Of a stretch of DNA of 9,410 nt, positions 1-7,135 are shown piece after piece (the stretch's first letter is position 1; the number at the start of each line of letters is the position of its first letter). The stretch comes from Bacteroidota bacterium. GTDB taxonomy: Bacteria > Bacteroidota > Bacteroidia > Cytophagales > Cyclobacteriaceae. Position numbers and translations under genes: made by a program. Under the pieces are notes generated by a model, which saw only the letters and a list, made by a program, of their open reading frames with translations, did not search any database and was not told the origin of the DNA. The stretch spans positions 1-9,410 of the forward strand of contig QGUY01000151.1 in assembly GCA_003242315.1 (NCBI GenBank), written 5' to 3'.

Positions 1-2
1 GA

Positions 3-107
3 TTAGGTCCTGAGGAGACGCGCAGGTTGCTCTCTACTATAACACTTCCGATTACCGTCCCCCCACTTCCTCCCCCCTTCCCGCAAGAGCGGCTGGAATT
101 TGCCTAA
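3..107 (+). CDS. C-terminal tail of an unidentified gene cut by the window start
   Basis: This reading frame is open from the window edge to a TAA at 105-107. The other two plus frames hit stops within the first 12 bases, at positions 4-6 and 11-13. It encodes about 34 residues, including a STITLPITV stretch followed by a proline-rich segment (PPLPPPFPQ) and the end RLEFA. The hydrophobic strand with LPI resembles the last strand of TonB-type C-terminal domains, but this is only a resemblance over a few residues and I do not name the gene. Its stop lies 21 bases before the next start, which suggests that it is the upstream member of the same operon. The runs of six C (58-63 and 74-79 approximately) make this frame sensitive to sequencing error. 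Confidence 0.4.
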   Translation, partial: LGPEETRRLLSTITLPITVPPLPPPFPQERLEFA

Positions 108-128
108 ATTCGCGGATAAGCCCGCTGA

Positions 129-611
129 ATGAGTCTGCTGTTCGTTATCGCAATTGGTATCCTCCCGCTGCAATCGCAGCAACTTGAACCCGGTTTCTAC
201 CTGACCCAGGAAAAGGCAACGAACTGCGAAAAGCTGGTGAAAAAGCCCGGTACCAGAAAGGAATTCCTTTGCCTGACTCCCCGTCCTATCATTCCCAGCC
301 TTGAATTTCGCGCCATAACAGAAATCCAGGAAGATTCAGAATCCGGTCTTTATTATGCAGACCTCAGCCTTAGTGACGAAGGCGTCCGCATCCTCAGGGC
401 ACTGGCCTCATCCTTCCGCGGTTCCACCATGGTGCTGATCCTGGACAACCGTATTGCCGGGATTCTGGATTACAATGAAGATCCTTTCATCCGCGAAAAC
501 CAGATTCGGGTCTCCGTTTCAAGGCGCCGCGCCGCGCTCGTGGAGGTCCACTCACAACTCAAGGCTGTCATCGCGGAAAACCTGAAACGTACTGAGGGAA
601 GTGGAGGATAG
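129..611 (+). CDS. Exported protein with SecD P1-head-like domain
   Basis: A 160-residue protein. Residues 1-17 form a short hydrophobic signal-peptide-like segment ending near LQSQQ, so the protein is probably exported to the periplasm. Residues about 75-130 (YYADLSLSDEGVRIL, then MVLILDNRIAG) match the pattern of the SecD/SecDF P1 head subdomain: a strand with L-x-L-(S/T)-x-E-G, a helix, then a V-x-x-I-L-D-(N/G)-x-(I/V) strand. There are no membrane helices of a real SecD and no export-motor domains, so this is a small stand-alone relative found in Bacteroidetes, not the translocase subunit. Two cysteines (C33, C48) could form a disulfide. An in-frame TGA lies immediately before the ATG at 129, which fixes the start at or after this position. 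The end overlaps the GTG start of priA by 11 bases, so translation may be coupled. Its function is unknown. Confidence 0.75.
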   Translation: MSLLFVIAIGILPLQSQQLEPGFYLTQEKATNCEKLVKKPGTRKEFLCLTPRPIIPSLEFRAITEIQEDSESGLYYADLSLSDEGVRILRALASSFRGSTMVLILDNRIAGILDYNEDPFIRENQIRVSVSRRRAALVEVHSQLKAVIAENLKRTEGSGG

Positions 612-3147
612 ATTGCACGGATCACGACCCATCGCAAACACCACGCCCGAAGGGGAAGGCGTTGCCTCCTCCGGTGACACCTTCTTCTGCGAAGTGATGC
701 TGCCCGTACCACTGGCAAACTACTTTACATATCGGGTGCCGCGCGACTTGCAGGGAGAAATCCAAAAGGGACAACGCGTCATCGTCCCGTTCGGTGACCG
801 AAAAATTTTAACCGGCATTGTCATGTCGGTACACACCACGCCTCCAAAGGCGTACGAAGCCAAGTATGTGCTGGAAGTGCTCGATCCCTACCCTGTCGTC
901 AGCGATCAGCAACTCAAACTCTTCACCTGGATGGCGTCGTACTACCTCTGCACACAGGGTGAAGTCATGAACGCCGCGCTCCCTGCCGGGCTGAAACTTT
1001 CGAGCGAGTCGATGGTGCAGTTGTATCCCGACTTCGATCCAGATGAAAGCGACCTACCCTTTTCTGAAAAGGAGCTCCTTCTCCTAACCCACCTGCGCAA
1101 CGCGCCGATGAGTTACTCGGCCATATCCGAACTGCTCGGAATTAAGAACATTTACAGCATCATCAAGTCGCTCGTCGCAAAAGAAGCCATTCTCCTGTTC
1201 GAAGAGATAAAAGAAAAATACAAACCCAAAACCGAGAAGCGGGTTCGACTGGCAAAAGAGTTTACAGACAACGAGGCCCTGCAACAACTTTTTGAATCTC
1301 TTGCTCCGAAGCCGAAACAGGAAGCGGTATTGCTTAAGTACCTTCAATTGGTGCCCGTCATGCACGATCGATCCGCTAACCGACAAGGCGCTCCCCGAAA
1401 AGAGTTGTTAAGCGAAGGGGTATCGGCATCGTCGCTGGAAACGCTCATTCGCAACGGGATATTCGAAGAGTTTCAGGTTACAGTGTCGCGCATTGGCACT
1501 GCTGAAGAAGCTAACCCTCCGCAGGTTCAACTCAGTTCGGAACAGAAAGAGGCGCAGGCAGGAATACTGAAGGCTTTCTCCGAACACGCCGTGACGTTGC
1601 TGCGCGGCATTACCGGGAGTGGCAAGACGGAAATATATGTGAGTCTCATACGCCAGGCTTTGGAGGGCGGATCGCAAGTATTGTACATGCTGCCAGAAAT
1701 TGCGCTTACCACACAGATCGTGCGTCGCCTTCAGAAGATCTTTGGCAATTCAATGGGCGTTTATCACTCCCGCTTTTCCGACGCCGAACGCGTGGAGGTG
1801 TGGAAAGGTATACAAAACGGGACATTCCGCTTTATCGTTGGTGTGCGGTCCTCGGTATTGCTTCCGTTCGATAACCTCGGTTTGATCATTGTAGATGAAG
1901 AGCATGACCCTTCATATAAGCAACAAGACCCTGCGCCGCGATATCATGCACGCGACGCGGCGATCATGTTAGGTCAAATCCATCACGCCAAGGTGCTTCT
2001 CGGCTCCGCTACACCATCACTTGAATCAACGTTCCAGGCGCAAAGGGGTAAATACGCTTTTGTAAGGCTGGACAAACGATTCGGTGAGGCGCGCTTGCCG
2101 GAAGTGATAATCGCGGATATGGCCAGGGAGCGGAAGGCGAAAACAGTGAAAGGCGAAATTCTCCAACTTCTTGTTAAACGTTTTTTCGGAACCCTTGGGG
2201 AAGGCCAACAGGGTAATCATTTTCAGAATCGGCGTGGTTACTCTCCCATGATGATGTGCGAGGTTTGCCACTGGGTACCCAAGTGCATCAATTGCGCTGT
2301 AAGTCTTACCTATCACTCGTACAGGAACGCCCTTGTTTGTCATTATTGCGGCTATCGCGAGACGGCACCCTCGACTTGCCCTACCTGCAGTTCGGCACGG
2401 CTAAAGACTGTTGGATACGGCACAGAAAAACTTGAAGAGGAATTGAAGGTCTACTTTCCCGAGGCGCATATACAACGCATGGATCTCGACACTACGCGGA
2501 CGAGGAAAAGCCATGAAACGATCCTTGAAGATTTTGAAAGGGGCGACACGCATATTCTTGTCGGTACGCAGATGGTGACAAAGGGCCTCGACTTCGACAA
2601 AGTCGGGATGGTGGGGATTTTCAATGCGGACCGGATGATGCACTTTCCTGATTTTCGTTCCTATGAACGCGCGTTTCAGCTCATAACACAAGTGAGTGGT
2701 CGCGCCGGTCGACGGGAGGTCCCGGGCAGAGTCGTCATACAAACATCTAATCCTGAACACACCTTGCTGCAGCTGGTGCTTCGTCACGACGTCGATGGTT
2801 TCTACAATTATGAGCTCGCCGAACGATCAAAGAATCACTATCCTCCGTTCACGCGTCTCGTGGAAATTACCGTGAAGCACAGCGATCGAAAAGTCTGTCA
2901 TGCGTGCGCAGGTCATTTGTTCGAAATGCTCAGGCAACATCTTTCCGGTGTATGGATCATGGGCCCGGCTGAGCCCGTCGTTGCCCGCATACGCAATCAG
3001 TATCTTATGACCATCCTGGTGAAGATTCCGAGAGGATATGCCGGACTGCAGGACGTCAAGGCCAACATACAGGAATGCGTGGCGACTATTCTCAAGGAGA
3101 AGGATTACAGGAATACGAGGGTGGTAATCGACGTTGACCCGGTGTGA
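601..3147 (+). CDS. priA: Primosomal protein N' (replication restart helicase PriA)
   Basis: PriA is a superfamily 2 3'-5' helicase that recognises stalled forks and starts reassembly of the replisome outside oriC. As drawn from the GTG at 601 it has 848 residues. The N-terminal DNA-binding domain begins around FFCEVMLPVPL (28-38). The helicase core carries Walker A GITGSGKTE (336-344), Walker B DEEH (432-435), GSATPS (468-473), NRRGY (543-547), GTQMVTKGLDFD (655-666) and QVSGRAGR (697-704). Eight cysteines in four CxxC pairs (553/556, 562/565, 580/583, 593/596) form the expected two-zinc insert. The end VVIDVDPV is typical of Bacteroidetes members. The start is uncertain: GTG at 601 overlaps the previous gene, while TTG at 613 lies 5 bases after a GGAGG at 603-607. 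ATG at 697 would cut into the conserved first strand. Residues about 527-540 look abnormal and may reflect two compensating indels, described in the findings. Confidence 0.95.
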   Translation: MEDRLHGSRPIANTTPEGEGVASSGDTFFCEVMLPVPLANYFTYRVPRDLQGEIQKGQRVIVPFGDRKILTGIVMSVHTTPPKAYEAKYVLEVLDPYPVVSDQQLKLFTWMASYYLCTQGEVMNAALPAGLKLSSESMVQLYPDFDPDESDLPFSEKELLLLTHLRNAPMSYSAISELLGIKNIYSIIKSLVAKEAILLFEEIKEKYKPKTEKRVRLAKEFTDNEALQQLFESLAPKPKQEAVLLKYLQLVPVMHDRSANRQGAPRKELLSEGVSASSLETLIRNGIFEEFQVTVSRIGTAEEANPPQVQLSSEQKEAQAGILKAFSEHAVTLLRGITGSGKTEIYVSLIRQALEGGSQVLYMLPEIALTTQIVRRLQKIFGNSMGVYHSRFSDAERVEVWKGIQNGTFRFIVGVRSSVLLPFDNLGLIIVDEEHDPSYKQQDPAPRYHARDAAIMLGQIHHAKVLLGSATPSLESTFQAQRGKYAFVRLDKRFGEARLPEVIIADMARERKAKTVKGEILQLLVKRFFGTLGEGQQGNHFQNRRGYSPMMMCEVCHWVPKCINCAVSLTYHSYRNALVCHYCGYRETAPSTCPTCSSARLKTVGYGTEKLEEELKVYFPEAHIQRMDLDTTRTRKSHETILEDFERGDTHILVGTQMVTKGLDFDKVGMVGIFNADRMMHFPDFRSYERAFQLITQVSGRAGRREVPGRVVIQTSNPEHTLLQLVLRHDVDGFYNYELAERSKNHYPPFTRLVEITVKHSDRKVCHACAGHLFEMLRQHLSGVWIMGPAEPVVARIRNQYLMTILVKIPRGYAGLQDVKANIQECVATILKEKDYRNTRVVIDVDPV
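603..607 (+). promoter_or_regulatory. Candidate ribosome binding site for the alternative priA start
   Basis: GGAGG lies inside the last codons of the upstream gene and ends 5 bases before an in-frame TTG at 613. That spacing suits a Shine-Dalgarno site better than the GAGGG at 594-598, which is only 2 bases from the GTG at 601. Bacteroidetes generally depend little on Shine-Dalgarno pairing, so this favours TTG 613 only weakly. Confidence 0.3.
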
Positions 3148-3178
3148 TTTTTTTGTTTGTCTATTCCAGACCGCAATA

Positions 3179-3442
3179 TCAACGCTTTCTTAAAGTAAGC
3201 CTGACGTGGACGTTGCCCGGTTCGGCGCTCATGGATTCGATGTCCAGGATGAGGCAACGCACTTGCACTCCGGGTGCTTCGGCGGCTTGTACGGTGATTT
3301 CATCGCCGGGTGCCAGTGCCGCCTGGGCGAATTGATCCTGGCCCATGAGCAATACGGTTGTGACGACCGCGCCCTGATCCAGTGCGTATACATGAGACGA
3401 ACTCACCCAGGCGTCAAATATGGTCTCGGATGGGATGTGCAT
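3179..3442 (-). CDS. Small hypothetical protein, possible EF-Tu domain-2-like beta barrel
   Basis: An 87-residue minus-strand reading frame starting at the ATG at 3442 and ending with TGA at 3179-3181, 31 bases from the convergent priA stop. The frame stays open further upstream as far as 3766, but that part is antisense to the SDR gene, so the ATG at 3442 is the sensible start. The sequence is rich in beta strands: HVYALDQGAVVTTVLL, then LAPGDEITVQ, VRCLILDIESM and GNVHVRLTLRKR. The order (a G-x-V-V-T strand, a G-D-E-(I/V) turn, a strand ending in a D/G-I-E pattern, then a G-N-V-x-V-x-L strand) resembles the second domain of translation GTPases, without any GTPase domain. This is a pattern resemblance only. 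It could be an uncharacterised conserved small protein, and I assign no function. No signal peptide or membrane helix is visible. Confidence 0.5.
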   Translation of the reverse strand: MHIPSETIFDAWVSSSHVYALDQGAVVTTVLLMGQDQFAQAALAPGDEITVQAAEAPGVQVRCLILDIESMSAEPGNVHVRLTLRKR

Positions 3443-3572
3443 GCCTAGAATTACGTACTGCGCTGCGATATTGTTCCCGGTTTTTGCAGAAAAAATAACG
3501 GCAATAATGCACTGAAAATCGTCCTTTTTCCGAGCGGGGATGCTAATTTCAACCGGCAAAAAATAATCGGCT

Positions 3573-4280
3573 ATGACAACGTTGAAAGGAAAGGTCGCTC
3601 TCATTACCGGGGGGAGCAAAGGCATCGGATACGGCATAGCGGAAGCGCTGCTGGAACAGGGGCTCAGGGTAGCAATCACCGCGCGTTCCCGTGAGGGTGT
3701 GGAAGCCGCCCAAAAAAGGCTGTCGGAAAAGGGTGAAGTATTGGGCCTTGCGGTTGACGTCCGCAATGCAAAGGCTCAAGCCGATGCGGTTCGGGATATT
3801 GTTTCGCGCTGGGGCAGACTTGACGTCCTCGTAGCCAACGCGGGTATTGGTCACTTCGCATCTATCGAAAACCTCACCGAAGAACAGTGGAACGAAACCA
3901 TCGACACGAATCTCACGGGTGTATTTCACAGCGTAAAGGCAGCACTCGGTCCGCTGAAGGAATCGAAGGGATACATCATTACTATAGCCAGCCTTGCCGG
4001 AGTTAACTTCTTCGAGAATGGCTCCGCATACAATGCCAGCAAATTCGGGCTCGTTGGATTTACCCAGGCGATAATGCTCGATCTGCGCCGGCAGGGCATC
4101 AAGGTTACGACCATCATGCCGGGTTCAGTTGCCACACACTTCAACAACCACACCCCCAACGACCAGGACGCCTGGAAAATCCAACCCGAAGATTTGGGCC
4201 AGATGGTGGTCGATCTGCTGCGAATGCATCCGAGGACACTGCCGAGCAAGATCGAAGTACGACCGAGTATTCCGAAGTAG
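3573..4280 (+). CDS. Short-chain dehydrogenase/reductase (SDR family oxidoreductase)
   Basis: A 235-residue cytoplasmic NAD(P)-dependent oxidoreductase of the classical SDR family, with a single Rossmann domain. The nucleotide-binding TGGSKGIG is at residues 12-19, D62-V63 is in the adenine-binding DV element, and NAG is at 89-91. The active site is complete: N113, S140, Y153 and K157 (within YNASK). The PG at 183-184 is the usual cofactor-contacting turn. Basic residues just after the second strand (R38 and R40 in TARSR) suggest NADPH rather than NADH. The length is near the short end of the usual 240-260, with a compact C-terminus ending VRPSIPK, a common ending for reductases of this type. 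The substrate cannot be read from the sequence; 3-ketoacyl-ACP reductase-like activity is one possibility. It appears to be a single-gene unit, divergent from the small minus-strand gene and followed by palindromes. Confidence 0.92.
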   Translation: MTTLKGKVALITGGSKGIGYGIAEALLEQGLRVAITARSREGVEAAQKRLSEKGEVLGLAVDVRNAKAQADAVRDIVSRWGRLDVLVANAGIGHFASIENLTEEQWNETIDTNLTGVFHSVKAALGPLKESKGYIITIASLAGVNFFENGSAYNASKFGLVGFTQAIMLDLRRQGIKVTTIMPGSVATHFNNHTPNDQDAWKIQPEDLGQMVVDLLRMHPRTLPSKIEVRPSIPK

Positions 4281-4298
4281 GCACTAACCCTCCGCACG

Positions 4299-4318
4299 CC
4301 CTTTAATTCCCTAAAGGG
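4299..4318 (+). terminator. Palindrome 18 bp after the SDR stop, possible terminator
   Basis: CCCTTTA at 4299-4305 pairs with TAAAGGG at 4312-4318 around a six-base loop. It lies just downstream of the SDR stop codon. No T-run follows, so it is not a textbook intrinsic terminator. The position is its main support. Confidence 0.3.
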
Positions 4319-4333
4319 ACCCCGCGCGCGGTT

Positions 4334-4368
4334 TACCCAGAGAACACCTGCGCGCGTACCTCTGGGTA
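4334..4368. repeat. Inverted repeat, 9-bp perfect stem
   Basis: TACCCAGAG at 4334-4342 is perfectly complementary to CTCTGGGTA at 4360-4368, with a 17-base GC-rich loop. It sits between the tail-facing SDR and permease genes, so a hairpin could end transcription from either side. The flanking 4321-4330 and 4350-4356 also contain alternating CG runs that could pair with one another. It could equally be a dispersed intergenic element. Confidence 0.5.
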
Positions 4369-4448
4369 CGCTCGCGAATGACGCACAACGTAGACACGTA
4401 AACAGCTAAACACCTGGAACTCGGGGTACACCCTTAGATACCGCAGCA

Positions 4449-4487
4449 ACTTCAACACATCAGCACATCAACACTTCAACACAAACA
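4449..4487. repeat. ACA-rich short tandem/dispersed repeat abutting the permease stop
   Basis: A degenerate repeat built of CTTCAACAC (4450-4458 and 4474-4482) and ACATCA (4457-4462 and 4465-4470) units. It ends exactly where the permease stop codon (4488-4490, minus strand) begins. On the minus strand it reads as TGTTGAAG/TGTTGATG units. The preceding stretch 4392-4416 has related TAAACA motifs. The rest of 4281-4448 holds only the two palindromes and no convincing gene. Confidence 0.5.
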
Positions 4488-6890
4488 CTATTCGTGCCTC
4501 AACGTTTCCACCGGATTCGTTGCTGCTGCCTTCAGCGTGTGCGCGCCGATCGTGAGCCAAGCGATGAGGATGATGAGGAAGTTGGGAAGGAGGAATATCC
4601 ACCACGCAAGGTGGATTCTGTTTTCAAAGTTTTCGAGCCATCCGTTCATCGCATACCAGGCGAGCGGTATTGCCAGGCCGATGGCAATGACGATGAGAAC
4701 CGTGTATTCCTTGCACAATAACGCGATGATACTTTCACTGGTCGCACCGAGAACTTTTCGGATACCGATTTCTTTCGTTCTCAGCAACACTGTATACGAC
4801 GACAGGCCGAATAATCCCAAACACGTAATGATGATCGCCAACAGAGAAAATACGGCAACGACTTTTCCAAAACGGACGTCGCTGTTGTACTGGTTGTTGT
4901 AATGGTCGTCCAGAAAATACGAGTTGAACGGATTTCCGGGGAAGGCCTCGTGATACAGTTTTTCAATTTGCGCGATGGTGCTTTGGAAATTGCCACCGTT
5001 GAGTCGTATGGGAATATATGCCCCATACGTTGGATCGAGCGGAAAGAATACCGGCGACACCGCATACTTTAACGTCTCGTGATGATAGTTCTGCAGTACG
5101 CCAATGATCGTGATCGTGTCGCCGGACCAGACAATCTTTTCGTTGATGGCTTCGCGAGGGCTTCTGAATCCAAGTACCGCAGCCGCCTGTTCGTTGATCA
5201 CCATGAGGCTGTAGTCATCCGTATCCGATGACGTATACATCCTTCCCGCCGTCAACTCGAGGTCGAATACATCCGTAAAGTCCTCGTCGACCGTCACAAT
5301 CTGAAACTGATTGACCTGGTCGTCACCGCTGCCCAGGCGCTTGATTCCGTTAGCATATTCCACGATGCGCGCCCCCGGGGTTTCCCTCATAAAGGTCATG
5401 CTGGCCACGCTGGCTAGTCGCTCCACTTCCGTCTTAAACGTCTTCAGCGACTCGCTGTATAACGTATCCTTCTTTAGCGGTGCCTTTACGACGAGCACCT
5501 GATCGAGGTTAAAGCCGAGCGATTGGGTACGCAGGAAGCGTATCTGTTGATACACGACGTACGTGCAGATGATCAATGTAATGGCAGTAACGAATTGCAT
5601 GATCACCAATCCCTTTCGAAGCAGGGTACCATTCGAGGAACCCGTAAATTTTCCTTTCAGTACCTGCATGGGCTTGAATCCGGAAAGGATCATCGAAGGA
5701 TAGGATCCGGAGAGCAAGGTGCCCGCCAGAAGAATGGAGATCACCAGTGCAAGAAATTCACCTGACACAAGCACGGATGGGTCGAATGACCTCCCACACA
5801 AGTCGCCGAAGGCAGGAAACAGGAGATACACTGCGACGACCGCGATTACCATCGCAGCAACATTGTATATGAGCGACTCCGAAAGGAACTGTGCAACCAA
5901 CTGAAAGCGGAACCCGCCAAGCACCTTCCGTATGCCTACTTCTTTTGCGCGCTCGAGTGACTTCACTGTCGCGACGTTGATATAATTAATGTAGGCTATG
6001 GAAAGGATGAAATAGGCGATCAGGCCCAGGTAGTACACCATCTGGTGGTTGCCGTTCGCCTTCATTTCATTCTTGAAATTCGAATACAGGTGAATGTCCC
6101 GCAGCGGCTGAAGGTGAAAGACCATGTTCTGACCGGACTCGCGAAGCCAGTCGCCCGTACGTGACTCAACCAACGCCGGCAAACCCGCCCTGATAATGTC
6201 CGGGTCGGCTCCCGGTTTTAGTAAGATATAGGTGTAATACCCATCCCACTTCCACGAGTCCACCGCGCGATCGCCCGCATAGTCGATATACGTTTGAAGC
6301 GACGCCAGCACGTCGATGTCCATGTGGCTGTTATCAGGAATATCTGCGAAAATGCCCGTGACCTCCAGGTCGAACAAGCCGCGCATGTCGAGTACCTTCC
6401 CCATCGGGTCTTCCGTACCAAAGTATTTCGTGACGGCCGACTCGGAGAGCATTACCGTTCCCGGCCGACCCAGGGATGATGCGTCACCCCTGACGATGGG
6501 TATGGAAAAGATGTCGAAGAAGTGTTCGCTCGCGAAGTAAAAGTGAGCTTCCTCTAATACTTTGTCCTCGTGGGTTAGTACAGCGGGCGAATAAAGAACG
6601 TTGACATAGGTTTCAACGCCGGCAAAAGTTTCGGCTACAGCCTCTCCCACGGCGGAACAGATCATGACCGACCGGTTTGTGATCTCGCCCTGGTTATAAC
6701 GATCCTGTTGCAGACGATAGATGCGATCTGCCTTTGTATGGAAGGTGTCGTAGCTCAGCTCGTGATCTACATATAGCCTGACGAGGAAAAAGGCTGCGAT
6801 ACCGACCGCCAGACCGGCGATGGTAATTACGGAGTATACACGGCTCTTAAGTATGCTCCGGAGGGAAACAACAAAATAATTTTTAAACAC
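4488..6890 (-). CDS. MacB/FtsX-family ABC transporter permease
   Basis: An 800-residue inner-membrane protein of the large Bacteroidetes permease family. It has a cytoplasmic N-terminus, TM1 (about 19-39), a large MacB-type periplasmic domain (about 45-280) and three helices (about 286-306, 340-360, 378-398). The module then repeats: a helix at about 428-446, a second periplasmic domain to about 670, and three helices (about 676-698, 728-748, 762-784). Each half has the FtsX coupling motif: KEVGIRKVLGG (316-326) and KEIGIRKVLGA (706-716). The end NPVETLRHE is typical. In this family the motor is a separate MacB/LolD-like ATPase, and the pair acts by mechanotransmission rather than by classical substrate passage. 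No ATPase gene is in this window, so the partner must be elsewhere. The start is GTG at 6888-6890: an in-frame TGA lies seven codons upstream with no other start between. The substrate is unknown; export of peptides, lipids or antimicrobials is possible. Confidence 0.93.
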   Translation of the reverse strand: MFKNYFVVSLRSILKSRVYSVITIAGLAVGIAAFFLVRLYVDHELSYDTFHTKADRIYRLQQDRYNQGEITNRSVMICSAVGEAVAETFAGVETYVNVLYSPAVLTHEDKVLEEAHFYFASEHFFDIFSIPIVRGDASSLGRPGTVMLSESAVTKYFGTEDPMGKVLDMRGLFDLEVTGIFADIPDNSHMDIDVLASLQTYIDYAGDRAVDSWKWDGYYTYILLKPGADPDIIRAGLPALVESRTGDWLRESGQNMVFHLQPLRDIHLYSNFKNEMKANGNHQMVYYLGLIAYFILSIAYINYINVATVKSLERAKEVGIRKVLGGFRFQLVAQFLSESLIYNVAAMVIAVVAVYLLFPAFGDLCGRSFDPSVLVSGEFLALVISILLAGTLLSGSYPSMILSGFKPMQVLKGKFTGSSNGTLLRKGLVIMQFVTAITLIICTYVVYQQIRFLRTQSLGFNLDQVLVVKAPLKKDTLYSESLKTFKTEVERLASVASMTFMRETPGARIVEYANGIKRLGSGDDQVNQFQIVTVDEDFTDVFDLELTAGRMYTSSDTDDYSLMVINEQAAAVLGFRSPREAINEKIVWSGDTITIIGVLQNYHHETLKYAVSPVFFPLDPTYGAYIPIRLNGGNFQSTIAQIEKLYHEAFPGNPFNSYFLDDHYNNQYNSDVRFGKVVAVFSLLAIIITCLGLFGLSSYTVLLRTKEIGIRKVLGATSESIIALLCKEYTVLIVIAIGLAIPLAWYAMNGWLENFENRIHLAWWIFLLPNFLIILIAWLTIGAHTLKAAATNPVETLRHE

Positions 6891-6915
6891 GCCTCGCGGG
6901 CTAAATAGTCAGCTT

Positions 6916-6923
6916 AAAAAGTA
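6916..6923 (-). promoter_or_regulatory. Candidate -7 box for the permease gene
   Basis: On the minus strand this reads TACTTTTT, seven of eight matches to the Bacteroidetes TAnnTTTG -7 element, ending 25 bases before the GTG start. No clear TTG -33 element is seen at the expected distance, so support is weak. The rest of the 245-base gap to the EcsC gene (6924-7107) shows nothing else that I can name. Confidence 0.25.
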
Positions 6924-7107
6924 CTGCAATTTAGAATATTTTCTGCGCTAACATCCCACAGTTGCAGCGATAAATGACATTACGTCGACGATCCTTGATG
7001 AGAACGGTCTTAATCCTGTAGTAACGTGTCATGCATGTAACTATATCGATATGAGTTGATTATGGAGGGTTGATTAACGGGCGGCTTTGGGTCATGTTGT
7101 GTTCGGC

Positions 7108-7131
7108 ATCACAGGGACACAGAGGACACGG
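7108..7131. repeat. CACAG(A/G)GACACAG-type repeat, partial copy 3' of the EcsC gene
   Basis: A single-arm copy of the same repeat found at 7875-7946, in the same orientation. Over 22 aligned bases, from CACAGGGACACAG through CACGG, 18 match the upstream copy. It ends four bases from the EcsC stop codon. It lacks the inverted partner arm, so it would not form the long hairpin. Such CACAGAGACACAGAGG elements are common between genes in environmental Bacteroidetes and some other phyla. Confidence 0.5.
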
Positions 7132-7135
7132 CATC

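Noticed and set aside
129..611. Calling the first complete gene secD
   Set aside because: It shares only the head-type subdomain pattern and lacks all SecD membrane helices, at 160 residues.
3145..3178. T7 run (3148-3154) after the priA stop as an intrinsic terminator
   Set aside because: Only a four-base stem (GGGT/ACCC) could be found before it, which is too weak to call.
3443..3766. Upstream extension of the small minus-strand gene to 195 residues
   Set aside because: The extra part is antisense to the SDR N-terminus, including its TGGSKGIG motif, and looks like a frame shadow rich in S, P and R.
4281..4487. Possible small RNA or tRNA in the SDR-permease gap
   Set aside because: The palindromes are simple hairpins. 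No cloverleaf, TTC-loop motif or promoter box was found.
4494..4902. Plus-strand frames opposite the permease C-terminus
   Set aside because: They are antisense shadows of a gene with clear motifs on the minus strand.
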